Source of the DNA: Roseomonas acroporae
GTDB lineage: Bacteria > Pseudomonadota > Alphaproteobacteria > Acetobacterales > Acetobacteraceae
Direction of reading: 5' to 3'
DNA: 64,000 nucleotides
Assembly: GCF_023223525.1 (NCBI RefSeq)
Contig: NZ_JALPRX010000050.1
Span: 1-64,000, forward strand
In this document: positions 1 through 10,275 of the stretch, piece by piece
Layout: every line of letters begins with the position of its first letter
How positions within the stretch are numbered: position 1 is the first letter of the stretch
Program-made: the position numbers and the translations under genes
Notes under the pieces: generated by a model
What the model was told of the DNA's origin: nothing
The model's input: only the letters and a program-made list of their open reading frames with translations
Database searches by the model: none

Positions 1-234
1 GGGGCATGCCCCAGCGGCCGGTGCCGAGGAGGAGAGCGACGCCCCGCGTGGTGACGCCGGCCCGGCGCCTGTCCGGGTGGCCGGCGGCGGCGGGACGGCG
101 CGGGATCCTGCGTGCCGGGAGGGAAAGGCCGCCGGCGCGACGCGGCGCATCGTGCCAGGACCCCGATGCTCTCCGCCGCGCCCCTCGGACGAGGGCGGGG
201 GACCTGCCCGCGCGGGCCGCGCCGGAGCGGGTGC

Positions 235-1575
235 TCAGCCGTTGGTGCGGCCGCGCGCGGGGCGGACGACCGGGGCCGGGGTGGCGGCGACCGGCCGCAG
301 CACGGCACCGCGCGGCGCCACGGTGGCCCGTACCGGCACGGCGGCGGGCGCGGGGGCCGGCGCGCCGCGGCGGGCGGCGGGGGCGCTGCGCGGCTCGGGC
401 GCCTCGGCCAGCTCGCGCCGGGCAAGCCGACCCTGCGGCGCCAGCCGGGCCTGCACCGTGCGCGTCTCCGGCCGCGAGGCGGCGCGGCCGCCGGTGGGGC
501 GGTCCGTGTCCCCCTGCTCGATGCGGGCGAGCCGGCCGGCCTGGCGCCCGCGCGCCGCCGCCTGGCGGGCGTTCCTGGCGGCGAGGTGCGACGGTGCCGC
601 CTCCTCGGCGGCGGCCGGGACCGGTCGCGCCTCGGCACGGGCCATGAACCGGGGCGCCGCCGCGCCGCGGCCGTAGCGCAGGCCGCGCGGCAGCGTCCCG
701 GCCTGGGCGGCGGCCATGATCGAGGGAACCGGCGCGCGGGGCGCCACGCCCATGCGGTCGAAGCCCTGGTCGAGCAGCGCCATCATGTGCCGGTCGCGCT
801 CGCGGCCGGTGGCGCCGCCGAACACCACCCCGATCAGCCGCACGCCGTCGCGCGCCGCCGAGGCGACGAGGTTGAAGCCGCTGTCGTTGACGAAGCCGGT
901 CTTGAGGCCGTCCGCGCCCTCGTACTCCTGGAGCAGGCGGTTGTGGTTGAAGATGGTGCGGCCGCGCCAGCTGAAGCTGGCGACCGAGAAGTAGCCGTAG
1001 CGCTCCGGGAAGTCCGACAGCAGGCGGCGGGCGAGCACGGCCATGTCGCGCGCGGTGGAGACCTGCTCGTCGTCCGGCAGGCCGGAGGCGTTGCGGAACA
1101 CGGTGCGGTTCATGCCGAGCGTGCGGGCGCGCAGCGTCATCATCTGGGCGAAGCGCGCCTCGGAGCCGCCGAGGCGCTCGCCCAGCGCCGCGGCGGCGTC
1201 GTTGGCGGACTTGGTGACCAGGGCGAGGATGGCCTCCTCGACGGAGATGGTCATGCCCGGCTGCAGGCCGAGCCGGGAGGGCGGCATCTCGGCCGCCTCC
1301 GCCGAGACCAGCAGCGGCGTCGAGAGGGTCAGGCGGCCGTCGCGCAGCGCCTCGAACGCCATGTAGAGCGTCATCATCTTGGTGAGCGAGGCGGGGTGGC
1401 GCAGCTCGTCCGGGCTGGTGGCCAGCAGGACGCTGCCGCTCTGCGCCTCGACCATGATGGATGCGTAGCGGTCGCTGCCGATCTGCGCCCGTGCGGGCGC
1501 CGCGGCGGCGAGGCCGAAGGCGAGCGTGACGAGCACGGCAAGGCCGTGCCGGCAGGCGGCTCTGATGTCGCTCAT
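235..1575 (-). CDS. D-alanyl-D-alanine carboxypeptidase (PBP5/DacF family, S11)
   Basis: Predicted periplasmic serine carboxypeptidase that removes the terminal D-Ala from peptidoglycan stem peptides. All three active-site motifs of family S11 are visible: SLTK at about residues 63-66, SAN at 123-125 and KTG at 225-227. A signal peptide with cleavage near ARA-Q covers residues 1-30. The start at 1575 was chosen because a purine-rich AGGGGGA lies just upstream and the signal peptide begins there; the frame stays open further upstream without a better start. From about residue 285 to the end (446 aa) the protein is an Ala/Arg/Pro-rich tail without the usual PBP5 C-terminal beta domain or an obvious membrane anchor. 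The 234 bases beyond its stop hold nothing I can support. Confidence 0.93.
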   Translation of the reverse strand: MSDIRAACRHGLAVLVTLAFGLAAAAPARAQIGSDRYASIMVEAQSGSVLLATSPDELRHPASLTKMMTLYMAFEALRDGRLTLSTPLLVSAEAAEMPPSRLGLQPGMTISVEEAILALVTKSANDAAAALGERLGGSEARFAQMMTLRARTLGMNRTVFRNASGLPDDEQVSTARDMAVLARRLLSDFPERYGYFSVASFSWRGRTIFNHNRLLQEYEGADGLKTGFVNDSGFNLVASAARDGVRLIGVVFGGATGRERDRHMMALLDQGFDRMGVAPRAPVPSIMAAAQAGTLPRGLRYGRGAAAPRFMARAEARPVPAAAEEAAPSHLAARNARQAAARGRQAGRLARIEQGDTDRPTGGRAASRPETRTVQARLAPQGRLARRELAEAPEPRSAPAARRGAPAPAPAAVPVRATVAPRGAVLRPVAATPAPVVRPARGRTNG

Positions 1576-1903
1576 GCTAGGTCCCCCTGCGCCGCCCCCC
1601 AGCGGCACGCCGCAGGGTAGTGCGCGCGAGGTCGACCTGTCCACTGCAAGTGGCCGAACACCCCGCATTAACAGGGACTTAATGGCCATTTCTTGCTTCC
1701 GGCGAAAAGGTTCATGCTCTGTTCATGGCGGGGCGGGCCGTTTCCGCTGCCCGAACTGTCTCACGATTGGGTCATGCTGCGCTGCAAAAATTGCTTGCGC
1801 GCCCGGCTCGTCCCCCCTAGATCACCCTACATGCTGCGCCGCAGCAAAAAGGGGCATCGGGCACCTGGAACGGTGCGGGGCAGAGTGTGAGGAAATAAAC
1901 GCT
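1576..1903. other. Divergent intergenic region between carboxypeptidase and phasin
   Basis: A 328-base region between two divergent genes. It is noticeably less GC-rich than its surroundings and carries inverted TTGC/CTGC motifs (listed separately). No convincing ORF was seen. Confidence 0.6.
1784..1846 (+). promoter_or_regulatory. Putative PhaR-type operator sites upstream of the phasin gene
   Basis: Two inverted motifs lie 58-120 bases upstream of the phasin start. GCAA-AAA-TTGC is at 1784-1794. TGCTGCG-C-CGCAGCA is at 1832-1846 and contains CTGC-N3-GCAG. The PHB-responsive repressor PhaR of alphaproteobacteria is known to bind TGC-rich CTGC-N3/4-GCAG sites in front of phasin genes. The sequence match is direct; its use by a PhaR in this organism is inferred. 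Confidence 0.5.
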
Positions 1904-2455
1904 ATGGCCATTCAGCCGGTTGAAGCCAAGAAGACCGCCGAGGACATCCGCGCCGCCGCCAGCGCCGCCGTGAACAATGCCAGCGCGACGGCCGCCGCCG
2001 GCCAGGAGTCGGTCCGCAAGTTCTTCAGCGAGTCGCAGAACCAGGCGCGCGTCGCCATGGAGAAGGGCAGCGCCCAGGCGAGCAAGGCCGCCGAGAAGAT
2101 GTTCAGCGCCTATGGCGAGGTCGTCGAGTTCGGCCGCGGCAACGTCGAGGCGATGACGAAGTCGGCCCAGACCCTGGCCACCGGCATGCAGGACCTCGGC
2201 AAGCAGTACTTCGCCCTGGCCCAGAGCCTGACCGACCAGGGCGTCGAGAGCGCCAAGACCCTGGCCACCGTGCGCAGCCTCAAGGAGGCCGCCGACATCC
2301 AGAGCACCTACGCGCGCACCGCGATCGAGAAGGTCGTCTCCGAGTCCGCGAAGCTGCAGGAGAGCGCGTTCAAGCTGGCCGAGGCGGTCGCCGCCCCGCT
2401 GGCGCAGCGCGTGACGCTGGCCTTCGAGAAGATGTCCCGCCCGATGGCGGCCTGA
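1904..2455 (+). CDS. Phasin family protein (PHB granule-associated)
   Basis: A 183-residue Ala/Lys/Glu-rich, almost entirely helical protein typical of phasins, which coat polyhydroxybutyrate granules and control their number and size. It has an N-terminal low-complexity AAASAAVNNASATAAAG stretch followed by amphipathic helices with the FGRGNVEAM and AQSLTDQG patterns common in alphaproteobacterial phasins. The start at 1904 follows a GAGGAAAT ribosome site about 8 bases upstream. Gene and promoter region form a single unit with terminator-like hairpins downstream. A PHB role agrees with the intracellular depolymerase gene near 20.2 kb. The family call is firm; the exact paralogue is not resolved. 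Confidence 0.88.
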   Translation: MAIQPVEAKKTAEDIRAAASAAVNNASATAAAGQESVRKFFSESQNQARVAMEKGSAQASKAAEKMFSAYGEVVEFGRGNVEAMTKSAQTLATGMQDLGKQYFALAQSLTDQGVESAKTLATVRSLKEAADIQSTYARTAIEKVVSESAKLQESAFKLAEAVAAPLAQRVTLAFEKMSRPMAA

Positions 2456-2476
2456 GCCACACCGGCTCCGGACAGC

Positions 2477-2500
2477 GGCAGCGGCCGACCGGCCGCTGCC
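2477..2500 (+). terminator. Hairpin after phasin gene
   Basis: A 10-bp perfect stem (2477-2486 with 2491-2500) around a GACC loop, 21 bases after the phasin stop. No T-tract follows. Confidence 0.45.
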
Positions 2501-2555
2501 TGCGCCGCCGTGCGGCCGCTTTCCCGCACGGCATCGGCGCCGCGACGTGCCCGGC

Positions 2556-2573
2556 CCGCCGTGGCGGTTTTTT
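2556..2573 (+). terminator. Short GC hairpin with T6 tract
   Basis: CCGC-CGTG-GCGG followed directly by TTTTTT. The stem is only 4-5 bp, but the T-run is rare in this GC-rich window, so this is the likelier intrinsic terminator of the phasin transcript. Confidence 0.5.
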
Positions 2574-2700
2574 CCGCGACTCAGGGGCGTCCCCGGCGTG
2601 CCAACCCCTTTCCGTCGGGCCTCCGTGTCCGATATCCTGTCGATGAATGCCGGGGCGGCGCATCCTCGCGCCGCCGGACCCGCAGCCTCCAGGATACGAT

Positions 2701-3057
2701 GTGAGCGAGCAGGACAAGAACCCCCCCGTGGGGCCGACGGACGGCAACGGCAAGGATGGCGGGCCCGCGACCGGCGTCGTGGTCAAGGCGCGGCCGCGCA
2801 CCAAGAAGCCGGCCATGTACAAGGTCCTGATGCTGAACGACGACTACACGCCGATGGAATTCGTCGTCCACGTGCTGGAACGCTTCTTCCAGAAGTCGCG
2901 GGAGGAGGCGACGCGCATCATGCTGCACGTCCACCGCCGCGGCGTCGGCGTGTGCGGCGTCTACACCTACGAGGTCGCCGAGACCAAGGTGACGCAGGTG
3001 ATGGACCTCGCGCGGCAGAACCAGCACCCGCTGCAGTGCACGATCGAGAAGGAATGA
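2701..3057 (+). CDS. clpS: ATP-dependent Clp protease adaptor ClpS
   Basis: Small adaptor that delivers N-end-rule substrates to ClpA. The core contains the [19 protein letters not shown] segment that forms the N-degron pocket and the later HHR-like [21 protein letters not shown] segment. I chose the GTG at 2701 (118 aa) rather than an in-frame ATG at 2647, because the upstream 18 residues are Pro/Arg junk and an AGGAT motif sits before the GTG. The hydrophilic N-terminal 38 residues are typical of the flexible ClpS tail. The partner gene clpA follows on the same strand. Confidence 0.93.
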   Translation: MSEQDKNPPVGPTDGNGKDGGPATGVVVKARPRTKKPAMYKVLMLNDDYTPMEFVVHVLERFFQKSREEATRIMLHVHRRGVGVCGVYTYEVAETKVTQVMDLARQNQHPLQCTIEKE

Positions 3058-3377
3058 CGGCGGCGGTGGTGCCGGGCCCTGCCGGGGCGGCGGGCGCCAC
3101 GCCGCGCCTCGCCGCCCTGGGGGTGACGGAGGGGGTGACGGGCCTGGCCCGTCCCATCCGGAGGGCGGCGATGCCGGCCCCGGCCCACCGGCGAACGGTC
3201 GGGGCATGACGGCAGTCCCGGCCTCCGCCCGGCCCGGTTCCCCGCCCAGGCGGGAAACCGCCGGTTGCGTCGCCGGGGGGATCGCATCGCGGGGGAAGCG
3301 CCACCACATCGGTCATCATGACTGTCCCGCCGCGCCAGCCCGGCGCGCCCGGATCTCGAAGGGGAGCGTCACCGACC
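3058..3377. other. clpS-clpA intergenic region with hairpins
   Basis: This 320-base spacer carries no supportable gene. It contains two inverted repeats: GACGGGCC-T-GGCCCGTC at 3137-3153, and an 11-bp near-perfect stem with arms GGTTCCCCGCC and GGCGGGAAACC at about 3236-3259. They may attenuate readthrough from clpS into clpA. Confidence 0.4.
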
Positions 3378-5735
<2,358 letters not shown>

Positions 5736-5742
5736 GTGCCGG

Positions 5743-5831
5743 CGCCCGGCGGCGGGAACGCCGCCGGGCGTCCGGTCCATGTCGGATCCCATGCCGGAAG
5801 GGCCTCGCGGGGACATCCCGCGGGGCCCTTT
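5743..5831. terminator. Double hairpin between convergent clpA and chromate transporter genes
   Basis: Two strong stem-loops. The first is a 12-bp perfect stem (5743-5754 with 5759-5770) closed by a GGAA tetraloop. The second is a 12-bp stem with one G-T pair (5800-5811 with 5817-5828) followed by TTT. It is placed to terminate clpA and, from the other side, the minus-strand operon. Confidence 0.65.
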
Positions 5832-5855
5832 CCCTGCCGGCCCCGCCGTGCCGCG

Positions 5856-6380
5856 TCAGCCGCCGATCCCGGCCAGGCCGAGCAGCGCGCCGGTGCCGAG
5901 CAGCCAGAGCGGGTGCAGCCGCGTCAGCGTCGCCACCGCCGCCACGGCGAGGGTGACGGCGGCGAGGCCGGGCGCGGAGTCGACCGAGGCCGCGATCAGC
6001 AGCGCGCTGGCCGCGACCAGACCCACCGTCACCGGTACCAGCCCGCGCTGCAGGGCGCGCCGCCAGGGGGCGGCGCGGAAGCGTTCCCACAGACCCGTCG
6101 CGATCCCGGTCAGGACCGCGCCCGGCAGGAAGATCCCGGCCGTCGCCATCAGCGCGCCGCCGAGCCCCGCGACACGCCAGCCGATCAGGGTGCAGACCAT
6201 CATGTTCGGCCCCGGCGCCGCCTGGGCCAGGGCGAACAGCGCGGCGAACTCGCCGGCCGACATCCAGCCATGCACCTCGACCACGCGCCGCTGCATCTCG
6301 GGCAGGATGGTGTTGCCGCCGCCGAAGGCGAGCAGCGACAGCTCCCCGAACAGCAGCAGCAGGGTGAGCAGCGTGCCCAT
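5856..6380 (-). CDS. Chromate transporter CHR-domain protein, C-terminal half
   Basis: A 174-residue integral membrane protein with one CHR domain. It opens with LLFGELSLLAFGGGNTILPEM, the signature region of CHR proteins (FGGG in one half, GGxxPLARDM in the other), and continues with hydrophobic segments including APGPNMM. Together with the neighbouring gene it forms a two-subunit (split) chromate ion transporter of the CHR superfamily. Its ATG overlaps the partner's TGA (TGATG), so the two are translationally coupled. The substrate is assigned by family only; many CHR proteins have untested specificity. Confidence 0.88.
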   Translation of the reverse strand: MGTLLTLLLLFGELSLLAFGGGNTILPEMQRRVVEVHGWMSAGEFAALFALAQAAPGPNMMVCTLIGWRVAGLGGALMATAGIFLPGAVLTGIATGLWERFRAAPWRRALQRGLVPVTVGLVAASALLIAASVDSAPGLAAVTLAVAAVATLTRLHPLWLLGTGALLGLAGIGG

Positions 6381-6952
6381 CACGCCTCCCGCCGCAGTAC
6401 GAGGACGCTGAGCGGCACCAGCACCAGCAGCGTGGGCAGCAGCGGCAGGCGCAGCAGGGCGATCGCGAGGAAGCACAGCACCGCCAGCCCGGCCGAGCGG
6501 AGGTCGGTGCGCAGCGGCGCGGCGAGGCGCAGGGCCAGCGCCACCAGCAGCCCGGCGGCGGCGGCGGCGAGGCCGGCGAAGAGGTGGCGGACATGGGGGT
6601 CGCCGCCATAGCGGTCGTAGATGCCGCCCAGCAGCACCACGATGATGCAGGGGGCCGTGATCAGGCCGAGCAGCGCGGCGGCGGCGCCGGGCAGGCCGGC
6701 GAAGCGCGTGCCGAGGGCCACCGAGAGGTTGATCACGTTGCCGCCCGGCAGGAACTGGCAGAGGCCGAGCAGCTCGGTGAATTCCGTGTTGGTCATCCAG
6801 CGGCGGCGCTCGACGATCATGTCGCGCGCCAGCGGCAGCACGCCGCCGAAGCCCATCAGGCCGAGGAGGAAGAAGGCCCCGAACAGTCCGGCGATGCCGG
6901 GCGCGGCCGCCACGGTCGCGGTGGCGCCGGCGCGGCCGGCATCGTCGTGCAT
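6380..6952 (-). CDS. Chromate transporter CHR-domain protein, N-terminal half
   Basis: A 190-residue membrane protein with a CHR domain containing FGGVLPLARDMIVERRRWM and CQFLPGGNVINLSVALG, followed by hydrophobic helices. It is first in the two-gene operon. The start at 6952 has a GGGAGGG ribosome site 7 bases upstream; a longer in-frame start at 7006 lacks one. It pairs with the following gene to make a complete CHR transporter. Confidence 0.88.
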   Translation of the reverse strand: MHDDAGRAGATATVAAAPGIAGLFGAFFLLGLMGFGGVLPLARDMIVERRRWMTNTEFTELLGLCQFLPGGNVINLSVALGTRFAGLPGAAAALLGLITAPCIIVVLLGGIYDRYGGDPHVRHLFAGLAAAAAGLLVALALRLAAPLRTDLRSAGLAVLCFLAIALLRLPLLPTLLVLVPLSVLVLRREA

Positions 6953-7103
6953 GGATCGCCCTCCCGATTCCCGCCGCCCCGTTCGGGACGCGGCGCGCCA
7001 AGGCAAGCGCGGTCGGGGGGTGGGTGTCCATCGGCGGCGCGGGGCCGGCCGCCGGCGCGCCGCCCGCCCGGCCCTGCGGCAAGGGGGGTACCGGCGGCCG
7101 GCA

Positions 7104-7826
7104 TCAGGCGGGCAGGTCGATCCAGGACAGGTGCCCGCCCTTGCCGGCGCCGGTGTCGAGGAACATGGCCGTGCCGCCCTGCGCCCCCTGCTGCACGTAG
7201 GGGCGGCCGTCGTAGGAACGCTGGTCGTGGCCGCAGTAGACGGTGACGCCCTCCGGCACCGTGTCCACCCAGTCGAGCAGCCGCTCCGGGTAGCCGTCCT
7301 CCTGCATGCGCCGCGTCACCTGGCCGTAGAGGGCGCGGGTCACCAGCCCGTCCGGCTTGCGGGCGCCGGCATCGTCGGGCGCGGCGCGGTGCAGCATGGC
7401 GGGATGGAAGCCCCCGTGCACGAAGACCCGGTGGCGCTCCGCCAGCCAGGCCGGTGCGCGGGCGATCTCGGCCAGCGCCCGCGCCCGCAGCGCCTCCCCG
7501 TCCGGCGCCGCCTCGAGCTGCGAAAGGGTGCGCCCGAGCCCCGCCGCCGACACCGCCACGCGCTGCCCGCTGAGCACGCGGCGCAGCTTGTGGTCGTGGT
7601 TGCCCAGCAGGAAGCGCCCGTGGCCATCGTCGATCAGGCCGAACATCAGCCGCAGCACCGCGGGTGAATCGGGGCCGGAATCGGTCAGGTCGCCGAGCTG
7701 CAGCAGGAACAGCCGCGCCGCGCGCGCCCCGGCCACGGCGGCGGCGAAGCCGCGCGCATCGCCGTGCACGTCGGCCACCACCCGCAATCCTTCGAAGCCG
7801 GGCGGGACGATCATCCGGGCGGCCAT
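7104..7826 (-). CDS. Metallophosphoesterase (calcineurin-like)
   Basis: A 240-residue cytoplasmic phosphoesterase of the Ser/Thr protein phosphatase-like fold. The dinuclear metal motifs are in order: DVHGD, GDLTDSG, GNHDHK, the later histidine segment HGGFHP and the C-terminal GHDQR. The substrate is not evident. The start at 7826 (MAARMIVPP) or 12 bases later is uncertain because neither has a good ribosome site. No operon partner is visible, and the following 594 bases are non-coding. Confidence 0.8.
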   Translation of the reverse strand: MAARMIVPPGFEGLRVVADVHGDARGFAAAVAGARAARLFLLQLGDLTDSGPDSPAVLRLMFGLIDDGHGRFLLGNHDHKLRRVLSGQRVAVSAAGLGRTLSQLEAAPDGEALRARALAEIARAPAWLAERHRVFVHGGFHPAMLHRAAPDDAGARKPDGLVTRALYGQVTRRMQEDGYPERLLDWVDTVPEGVTVYCGHDQRSYDGRPYVQQGAQGGTAMFLDTGAGKGGHLSWIDLPA

Positions 7827-8420
7827 CCGGTCTGCGCGACGGGACACGGGGCCGGCGGGCGGCGGGGCTGCGGCACCTGCCGGAACGTCGCTCCCCTGGT
7901 CGACGGCGCCATCGCCTGCCTTCCGGGATGGCCGGTCGCGTCCCGCGCGCGCTCGGCAGGGCGCCCCGCGGTCCGGCCTGGAGCGGATCGCCGTTGGGCG
8001 GGGACGTCCGGCGACATGGCTCCGCTCCGAAAGCGAGGCCCCGCGGCGGATGGCGGCCCCGGCCGGACCGCGGCTTGCCGTCGCGCGGGTACGGCGCATG
8101 CAGCGCCCGGACCCTGGCCCCGGTTCCGCCGGGGACCGGCGGCACGCCGTGCCCGGCGCAGGAAGATCCCGTGGGCGGGCCGCGGCCGCCAGCGCCGCCC
8201 GGCGAGTCGTGAGGGGCTCATACCGGTAATCTAGGAGCGGCCGCCGTCCCGGCGAGACCCCATGCGGGGTCCCGATCCGGCGAGCCGCCCGTCCGTCGGC
8301 ACGGAAGCTCGGCTCGAAGCCGAACCGGAACCCGGATCCCGCGTTCGGAGCCGCACCCTGCATCGCCAAGGCCGACCGGTGCGGCGCGGCAAGCGCGGAA
8401 GCGGGACACAGGAGAAGTTC
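7827..8420. other. Non-coding region with a reverse-oriented repeat module
   Basis: No ORF here has family resemblance. The region holds a 47-base inverted-repeat module (7981-8027) that matches, in reverse orientation, the AGCGGAT...ATCCGCT module found at 13264-13308. Outer 13-bp arms CCGCGGTCCGGCC (7967-7979) and its complement (8061-8073) enclose it. Confidence 0.5.
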
Positions 8421-9014
8421 ATGGCCATCACCCACCGGCAGAAGCTGCACCTGATGCTGGCCGGCGCGGCGCTGCTCGGCGTCGCCGGCATCGGCACCCC
8501 GGCGCAGGCGCAGATCCGCAACGTGATCGACACGCTGGCCGCCGACGGCCGCTTCGACCGTTTCATCGAGATCGTGCAGCGCGCCGGCTTCACCGACCAG
8601 TTGCGCGGCGTCGGCCCCATCACGCTGCTCGCGCCGACCAACACGGCCTTCAACACCGCGCCCTCCGGCGTGATCAGCGCGATGATGGAGCAGGGCTCGG
8701 GCGGCGTCGGCGGCGGCAGCCTGTCGGGCGGCAGCCCCGACCAGATCCGGCTGCGCGCCTTCGTGCAGTACTTCATGGTGCCCGCCGTGATGCCGGTGGG
8801 CGAGGGCACCACGCGCGTGCGCACCCTGAACGGCGCCGACATCGCCGTGACGCGCATGGGCGAGGTCGTCACCGTGGTGAACCCGGCGCCGGGCCAGCAG
8901 GTCTCGGGCTTCAGCGCCGCCGGCATCAACGCTACCGCGCCGGCCACGGTGGTGCAGACCATCCCGGCCAGCAACGGCGTGGTGGCGGTGATCGACCGCG
9001 TGATCTTCCCGTGA
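8421..9014 (+). CDS. Secreted fasciclin (FAS1) domain protein
   Basis: A 197-residue exported protein with a clear signal peptide (residues 1-31, ending AQAQ) and one FAS1 domain. The domain shows the H1-like TLLAPTNTAFNTAP motif and the closing NGVVAVIDRVIFP (H2-like) segment. A Gly/Ser-rich insertion (GGVGGGSLSGGSPDQ) sits in the middle. FAS1 proteins usually act in adhesion or surface association. AGGAGA lies directly upstream of the ATG. It is monocistronic with a hairpin 4 bases after the stop. Confidence 0.88.
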   Translation: MAITHRQKLHLMLAGAALLGVAGIGTPAQAQIRNVIDTLAADGRFDRFIEIVQRAGFTDQLRGVGPITLLAPTNTAFNTAPSGVISAMMEQGSGGVGGGSLSGGSPDQIRLRAFVQYFMVPAVMPVGEGTTRVRTLNGADIAVTRMGEVVTVVNPAPGQQVSGFSAAGINATAPATVVQTIPASNGVVAVIDRVIFP

Positions 9015-9017
9015 GCT

Positions 9018-9046
9018 GACGGGCGGACGGGGCTGCCCGTCCGTCC
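9018..9046 (+). terminator. Hairpin after fasciclin gene
   Basis: GGACGGG-GCTG-CCCGTCC (9025-9042) with flanking pairing, immediately downstream of the stop. No T-tract. Confidence 0.45.
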
Positions 9047-9149
9047 GGCGCTCCTCCCGCCGGCGGCACGGCGCCGCGCCGCCGGCCCCGACGCCCGGCA
9101 AGGGCCGTGCTTCCCTGCCGGGAGCGGCGGACAGGATCCGTCCTGGCGC

Positions 9150-9421
9150 AAGGCGCGTCCCGACCGGGGCGCGCCTTGTGCCACGGCGAAGCGCGGTCCG
9201 GCCGGGGCTGCGGTTCGCCGTGGCCCGTCTTCTTCGCCGTGGCCCGTCTTCTTCAGCGAGGCTGCACGCCGCCGGGCGTGTCCGCCGGCCGGCGATCCGC
9301 CACGGCGCATTTCCAGGCCGGGCGCACGCGCTCGGCGGCTCGGAAAACGCGCCGCATCAGGAAGCTGGAGCCGTTCCTGCCTGATGCCGTCAGGCAGGAA
9401 GGGCTGGCAGGAACGGCTCTA
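9150..9421. repeat. Cluster of palindromic intergenic repeats at the 3' end of pdeM
   Basis: Several inverted repeats fill the 404-base gap between two convergent genes. There is a CCACGGCGAA-type palindrome near 9180-9223. A module with CACGCCGCCGGGCG...CCGGCGATCCGCC lies at about 9255-9302, and a GCATTTCC...GGAAAACGC module at about 9308-9350. A hairpin with arms GAGCCGTTCCTGCC and GGCAGGAACGGCTC lies at about 9368-9419. The last three belong to the mosaic family also seen near 13.3, 14.6, 26.9, 36.3 and 46.9 kb. Its edge supplies the TAG stop of pdeM. No gene is visible in the gap. Confidence 0.7.
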
Positions 9422-10204
9422 TGGGCGCCGCGACGCCGCCGTGGCCCGGACCGCGGCCGGCAATCCGGCGGCGGCCGGCGGGCCGCCGGCGCCACCGAAT
9501 TGCTGGAGCGGCACGGAATCCGGCACCAGGGCGCGCGGGCGCGGCAGCGCCGCCAGCGGCACGCTGTGCAGCCGCTCCCGCCCCAGCAGGAACAGCCGCG
9601 CGCCGCGCGGGAACAGCGCGGCGATGGCGGCGTCGCGCGCGTCCAGCCCGCCGGTCAGGCTGCCGAAGGCGGGCAGCAGCACGCGCTGCGGGCTGGCGAC
9701 GAAGCAGGGGCGGCAGACCGGGCCGCCGCGCGTCGGTACCGTCGCCTTCGGGTGGAAATGCCCGGAAAGCTCGTGCCCGTCGCCGCCGCCCTGGTGGCGG
9801 AACACCAGCGGGCCCTCGGCGAAGTTCTCCGTGGCGGTGCCGGGCAGGTCGGGCGGCACGGGGTCGTGGTTGCCGAGCACCCAGACCGTCTCCATCCCGT
9901 CCAGCAGGCGCAGCAGCAGGGCGCGGTCGGGGCCGGGCAGGCGGGCATGGCCGTCGCGATCGTGGAAGCTGTCGCCGAGGGCGACCAGCCGCGCGGGCCG
10001 GTAGCGACGCAGGATCGGCGCGAGCCGCTCCAACGTGTCACGCGTGTCGTAGGGCGGCAGGAGCTGGCCGCGCGCAGCGTAGGCGCTGGCCTTTTCCAAA
10101 TGCAGGTCGGCGACGACCAGCGTGCGCCGCGCCGGCCAGAACAGCGCCCCGGCGGGGTCGAGCATCAGCCGCTCGCCGCCGAGGTGGAAGGGGGCGGCGA
10201 TCAT
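9419..10204 (-). CDS. pdeM: Ligase-associated DNA damage response endonuclease PdeM
   Basis: A 261-residue calcineurin-fold metallophosphoesterase with DLHLEKA, GDSFHD, GNHDP and GHFHPKA motifs, the pattern of PdeM proteins. PdeM is normally encoded beside a large DEXH helicase, an ATP-dependent DNA ligase and an exonuclease, a proposed DNA-repair set. Here only the helicase is adjacent, 67 bases upstream and joined through a mini-ORF. The start at 10204 overlaps the mini-ORF stop (ATGA). The stop codon TAG lies inside the edge of a palindromic repeat, and the last 30 residues are low-complexity Ala/Pro. Confidence 0.87.
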   Translation of the reverse strand: MIAAPFHLGGERLMLDPAGALFWPARRTLVVADLHLEKASAYAARGQLLPPYDTRDTLERLAPILRRYRPARLVALGDSFHDRDGHARLPGPDRALLLRLLDGMETVWVLGNHDPVPPDLPGTATENFAEGPLVFRHQGGGDGHELSGHFHPKATVPTRGGPVCRPCFVASPQRVLLPAFGSLTGGLDARDAAIAALFPRGARLFLLGRERLHSVPLAALPRPRALVPDSVPLQQFGGAGGPPAAAGLPAAVRATAASRRP

Positions 10205-10275
10205 GCGGGGCGCCTGGCGATTTTCATGCCGTCTCCCCCGGCGATATTCATGCTGTCTCCCCCGGCGATGCTCAT
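10201..10275 (-). CDS. Three-repeat mini-ORF bridging helicase and pdeM
   Basis: A 24-codon ORF made of three 8-residue units: MSIAGGDS, MNIAGGDG and MKIARRPA. Its ATG overlaps the helicase TGA (ATGA) and its own TGA overlaps the pdeM ATG (ATGA). The first two units each end in GGGGGAGAC plus three bases before the next ATG, so each tandem copy (24 bases) carries its own ribosome site and start. The arrangement suggests translational coupling or re-initiation across the gap rather than a functional peptide. Expression is inferred, not shown. Confidence 0.4.
   Translation of the reverse strand: MSIAGGDSMNIAGGDGMKIARRPA

Noticed and set aside
1-234. Minus-strand reading frames past the carboxypeptidase stop
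   Set aside because: Several short frames are open, but none has a ribosome site, a family motif or enough length before the window edge to support a call.
7811-8221. 136-codon minus-strand ORF after the metallophosphoesterase start
   Set aside because: Its composition is Arg/Pro/Ala noise, it overlaps a palindromic repeat, and it has no recognisable domain.
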